Origin: Toxotes chatareus
Lineage: Eukaryota > Chordata > Actinopteri > Toxotidae
NCBI GenBank assembly: GCA_016801885.1
Contig: CM028896.1
Location: forward strand, 16,276,501 to 16,340,500
Direction of reading: 5' to 3'
Length of the DNA stretch: 64,000 bases
The notes beneath the pieces are model-generated. The model made no database searches and was not told the DNA's origin. It was given only the letters and a program-made list of their open reading frames with translations. This document shows positions 59,761 through 64,000 of this stretch, piece by piece (the first letter of the stretch is position 1; every line of letters starts with the position of its first letter). Position numbers and translations under genes: made by a program.

Positions 59761-60939
59761 CAAGTCTTTGTTTTAGATTGACTACATGCAATATTTTCAA
59801 TAAATAGTATTTATTTACAATATAACGTTGCATTATTTTGATTTGTTCTCATAATGTTGAGTTGTTGTGCTGAAACTGTTTTAAAGGAGCGTTGAGCCCG
59901 GTGGTTTTGCAGGTCATAAACTGAAGTGCTGGACAAATTTCAGCCTGATGATGGCGCCAGAGGAAAAAATCAACGGATCGAAGAGATGATCATTTATCCT
60001 GAGGAGAACATGAACGTCTGAACCAGATGTGAAAGTGTAAAAAGGTGTGTGAAGTATCTATGTACAGTTTTATAATGAATGAACATCCTGCCTTTCTTTC
60101 ATGTTCCAATTTGATTGTTTGGTATTTGAGATTTTTTTGTAATGTAGGAGGAGAGTTTAAAGGGACAGACCCCAAACTGCTCTTTAGCTGTGAATACTCC
60201 CAGAAATCCCTTTTCATTTAGATTCAATCGTTTTTTCAGTTCTTCAAATGATCAGAATTTAATCCTTTAAAATGAGCATAAAAAAAGTTTTTGTGTAACT
60301 CACAAAAAGCAAACTTGTATATACCACTGGAGACACTGTTGTGTATACTGTAGTCATCTGTGTTTATCATGGCCAGATCAACCTGTTTTGGGGCCATGGG
60401 GCATTTGCTGTGGAACCACTATTGCCTCCAAGTAAAGTGCACAGAGCACACTTCATAGTAAACCAGTTTCCTTTACTGGAATACGTCACCTCAGGTTTTC
60501 TGTGTCCATTAGTTTGAGGTCATTTACCAAAATGCAAATGACACTCAGTGTACCTGGGGCCTTTTCGGCCCCTGGAGGTTTTCTCTGAGTTAATAAAACA
60601 GAACAACCAAGGTCTTAAAACTGGACTTTGACATGTGGGTGGAGGGCCTGTTACAGCTGATGTTGTACTTCAGTGGTTATTGATTATTACAGATATGGAG
60701 ACAGAAATGATATGGAATAAACCTTGAGCTTTTGTGGCCCCTCGGGGGTGGGGGCCAGCATTACTGGACCAGCTCCTTAAGTCTCCATCCGTCCATCTCA
60801 AAGCCCATCAGCTCATCGTGTCAGGACACTGACTTTTATTTTGAAGTACAGAAGAACCGGACATCCTACCTTACCGAAACTGAACTGTTTGGGAAAATAT
60901 GAGGCGTGAGCTGCAGAAGCGGCATCGCTACGTGTTTAC
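59761..60939. other. Intergenic region between sec31a and tmem150c
   Basis: Sought for SCD5, which lies here in the human order: no histidine-box desaturase sequence was seen on either strand. Two G/C-rich runs of the type ggcccctggaggtt (60557-60575) and ggcccctcgggggtggggg (60738-60756) stand out in otherwise plain sequence. Confidence 0.45.
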
Positions 60940-61200
60940 AGGTGTGTGGACGCGTCGTTAACCGCTTTACACGTGTGACGGACTTTTATCGCGGACCTTT
61001 AAAAACCCGGAGAGCAGAGCAAAAGCGCCGCGGGGGATTTTTAAAGACTTTAGTCTCCGTATTTACAGTCTCCACCCGAAACTGAGGCACGGAGCGTCGG
61101 AGCGGGAGCGGGAGCGTCCGTCAGGTGCGGTTACTTTCTGTTTACAAACCAACAGCAGCGTCCTGTTTTCTGCCCGCAGCGTCTGTGTGCACACGGAGGG
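60940..61200 (+). promoter_or_regulatory. tmem150c: CpG-rich promoter region of tmem150c
   Basis: A short GC- and CpG-rich stretch (for example GCGCCGCGGGGG at about 61026 and the GGAGCG repeats at 61090-61118) ends about 330 bases before the tmem150c start codon. A weak donor, CGTCAG/gtgcgg, at 61124 could end a non-coding first exon. No TATA box was recognised near a likely start. Confidence 0.45.
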
Positions 61201-61532
61201 GCGCCGGGGGTCGCTCTGTTGAACATAGGTGTGTTTTGGACGTGACATGCAATAAACCAATCAGAGAGCCACCTCATATAACCTTAAAAAACCCAGCTCA
61301 CCTGGACCAGAATCAATTTATAACCTGATTATTAACACAACCTGGCAACCCAGAAGCTGCTCCTGTTAATGGCTTATAGCTGATTTACAAATTATTAGTA
61401 ATTAAACCATAACTTATAGCTTTAAGTAAATGTTTCCTCCCATCTTACTGACTACGAGCTAAAAACAAATTATTATCTTTTATCCATATAAAGTAGCACA
61501 ACTTCTTCTTCTGTGGTGTCAGAGGAGACAAG

Positions 61533-63432
61533 ATGTGGAACTGCAGTCCCTGGGCTCTTCTGCCTCCCATCTTCTCTGCGTGTGCAGCTGTTGGACTGTG
61601 GGCGGTGTAAGTTGTTTTCATGGATGGATGGATTACGGAGCAGGGCCCGACGGGCACGGGCCCAGTCCGGTGCCGGTATTTTTCCTGCGTCTCAGGCTTT
61701 TTTTTTGTTTCATGGTTTGTAATGTTTAGCTGGAAACAGTTACACGAAACAACTACACAGAAACTGTTTCCATGCCTGTGCCCAGGGGCCCGTCATCTCA
61801 TAATCCATCCATATCACACACCTCAGCTCTGTCCCAGGTAATAAAACAGTATATGGTGATTTTACTTTAACATGATGCTCCCTCGTGTGTTCTCATCCAT
61901 GTGAACAGGTATTTCGTAGCTGTAAAGCATGAGAACATTTCACCTCTGAGCTCTCAGCACTGGTAAGAATCAGATCAGTCACATCAATATTATGTAGTAC
62001 AGATACACATCTTTATACAACTGTGGAATAATCTTTTTTTTTTTTCAGGAAAGGAAATGGATCCTTTTATCCTCCGTACATCAGTATGGCAGGAAACTTT
62101 CCACCGGCCAGCTGCATCTTCAGCGAGGTCATGAACTTGGCGGCGTTTGTGGGTGAGACACCTCAGAGTCGATTGTGATAATATAGTTATTAAGATGGCA
62201 AATACAAGCCTGAGATATTCGGTATTCATCTTATTGTCATCCAGCGTGTTTATCTGTCTCAAAACGTTCTGACTTTCCTTCCATACAACATTATATCGTG
62301 CACAAGGATCTGTTCAGAACAGAATATCAGCAGTGCTGTTACCCTACAACATGCAGTGTGCTCTGTGAGTAGAATAAATCCAGCTGCTCATTCATCATGT
62401 ACCGTTGCTTCCTTCTTTCTTCCAGGGTTCATTATTGCCGTCCTGAGATACCTTCAGCTGAAACACGTCATAGACAAACCGTGGCTGAATGTTGGTAGTC
62501 TGGTGCTTTTCTCCATTGGCTGCTTTGGAATGACACTCATTGGAAACTTCCAGGTAACGTACAACACCAACAGATACACGTGTACAGTTTATATACCAGT
62601 GTGTAGATGGACTCACCTGCAGGTCATTTTCTTATTTTGGTTTCAGTTGCTCACGGAGAAGGCGATTCATAACGCGGGCACCTTCATGACGTTTGGACTG
62701 GGAACAGTCTACTGCTGGGTGCAGTCCTACATGACCCTGAAGGCTAACCTGAAGAACGAGGGCAGGAAGGTCGCCATCGTCCGTTTCCTGTTGTCTGCAT
62801 CCATCACTCTCTGCATGGTACTCCGTATCCTTTCACTCAGACCAGAGAGAAATGTAGCTGTGGGCTAATCGTCTGATTGTTTCTGCTTTTGTTGGATGGA
62901 CTTTGGGTTTTGTATCTCAGGTGGATATATTTCAGAATAATGGTATTTTTTTTTTATTAGCAAATCCCTTTTATGTGTTACTGTCCCTCTACTGCAGATC
63001 AGCACAGGAAAAACTGATTTGGGAAAAACAAAGAAGGAAATTCTGAACCAAAAAGACGTCAGTGTTGTTTGATTAAGTCAAAGAAGCAAAGACCGTTTCA
63101 GTCTGCATGTCGGCACCTACCTATTGTTTTCAGAAGCTTGTTTCAAGCAGACTGTCAGCTCGTCTCTTTTCCTGTGCTATAATCCTTCATTTGCATGTTT
63201 TTGCCTGAACCCGCCCGGTGCAGATTTCACCCTGATTTCCCAGCGGCTCCACATGGACGCAGCTCGATGCCAGTGGGCGCTGGTCATGTTCTTCCTCATC
63301 TTCCTCAGCACATTCGCCACGGAGTTCCGACACAACCGCTTCGACATAGCGTGCACAGAAAACTGTGGGCATCCCGTCAGCCTGTCGGAAACCCACTCCG
63401 AGGTGCCCACTCACCCGCCGGACCAACTGTAG
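61533..63432 (+). CDS. tmem150c: TMEM150C (tentonin 3), Frag1/DRAM-type membrane protein, 248 aa
   Basis: Multi-pass membrane protein; the mammalian orthologue is linked to slowly adapting mechanosensitive currents, with a debated role as channel or modulator. Exons: 61533-61606, 61909-61962, 62049-62152, 62426-62553, 62647-62824, 63224-63432; 249 codons including TAG, one residue shorter than human. Start MWNCSPWALLPPIFSACAAV, where the first hydrophobic helix begins. Then YFVAVKHENISPLSS, the loop motif YPPYISMAGNFPPASCIFSEV typical of the Frag1/DRAM/Sfk1 family, and hydrophobic segments at about 70-88, 103-121, 133-152, 167-186 and 197-215. The polar tail ends HSEVPTHPPDQL. The position after sec31a agrees with human 4q21 once SCD5 is discounted. 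Confidence 0.95.
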
Positions 63433-64000
63433 GGACGTTACACTGGGTCACGTCCGACGATCGTCAGGTCCAGGTGCATGAAACTCACGTATCAGCCACT
63501 TCAAGACACATTATTCCATCTGTGTTACCATTAGTGTTAGTGCTTCATGTATTGCATGTTTGAGTGTTACATACTTTTATATCTACAAGCAGGTAAACGT
63601 TTTTTATTCCACACCAGAAAGGATGTTTGATTTAGAAAAACTAGTTTTAAACTTTTTTTTATCTAAAGTGTTTGAATCGATGAACGCCATGTTGCACGTT
63701 TGCGAAGGAAACAATCAGTATCAATAAACTGTCAGTGTCTGCAAACTGATCGAGGTTTCACATGGACAGGTTCTTCAGTAAAATGAAAACTGTCAGGAGT
63801 GGATTTTTATTGACTGATTGATTGATTGACTGATTGGAAAAACAAGCTGTTAAGTTTTACCACAAATCACCACTTTAACCGTGGTGTTATTTGTGTTCTG
63901 GCTCAGTTAGATGTGAGGTTTAACTCTTTAAGATTTAACAAACAAGCATGTACAGTATTTTTTAGAGGACAACGACTTCTGTGTGAGACAAGGCATTTTT
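63433..64000. other. tmem150c: tmem150c 3'UTR and downstream sequence
   Basis: UTR to shortly after the AATAAA at 63723, then plain sequence with a short attgattgactgattg simple repeat at 63817-63836. No further gene. Confidence 0.5.
63723..63728 (+). terminator. tmem150c: Poly-A signal of tmem150c
   Basis: AATAAA 291 bases after the tmem150c stop codon, followed by GT-containing sequence. No other gene is seen between here and the window end at 64000. Confidence 0.55.

Overview
The window is vertebrate nuclear DNA, most likely from a spiny-rayed teleost. It has split genes with GT-AG introns, many (CA)n and poly-A/T tracts, GCTAGC-rich promoter flanks and several interspersed repeats typical of ray-finned fish. 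No bacterial, viral or plasmid organisation is seen. All gene models below were assembled by hand from exon translations and splice sites. For cops4, lin54, sec31a, tmem150c and the plac8-like gene the exon phases close perfectly from ATG to stop.

Layout. Positions 1-23,249 hold the 5' eleven coding exons of adamts6 on the minus strand, spread over large introns; the gene runs off the left edge. Its CpG-rich promoter lies at about 24.3-25.6 kb. Next come an interspersed-repeat block (25.67-26.5 kb), a small plac8-family gene on the plus strand (27.8-29.3 kb), and cops4 on the minus strand (30.7-34.1 kb). A shared promoter of about 0.8 kb separates cops4 from lin54 on the plus strand (first exon near 34.9 kb, CDS 37.1-42.5 kb). 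A possible spliced, polyadenylated non-coding transcript sits at 44.1-45.2 kb, followed by sec31a on the plus strand (CDS 47.0-58.4 kb) and tmem150c on the plus strand (61.5-63.4 kb).

The block plac8-cops4-lin54-sec31a-tmem150c has the same order and relative orientation as human 4q21. THAP9 (between LIN54 and SEC31A) and SCD5 (between SEC31A and TMEM150C) are not seen. adamts6, whose human orthologue is on 5q12, abuts the block at about 25-27 kb and marks a synteny junction.

Functions: a secreted metalloprotease (adamts6), a cysteine-rich Plac8 protein, COP9 signalosome subunit 4, the DNA-binding subunit of the MuvB/DREAM cell-cycle complex (lin54), the outer COPII coat subunit (sec31a) and a Frag1/DRAM-type membrane protein (tmem150c). 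They are neighbours rather than one pathway. The most interesting signals are regulatory: E2F/CHR/CCAAT elements in the promoter of lin54 itself, a UG-repeat 3' splice site before the adamts6 exon that carries the zinc-binding HEIGH, and start-stop minimal uORFs in the sec31a leader.
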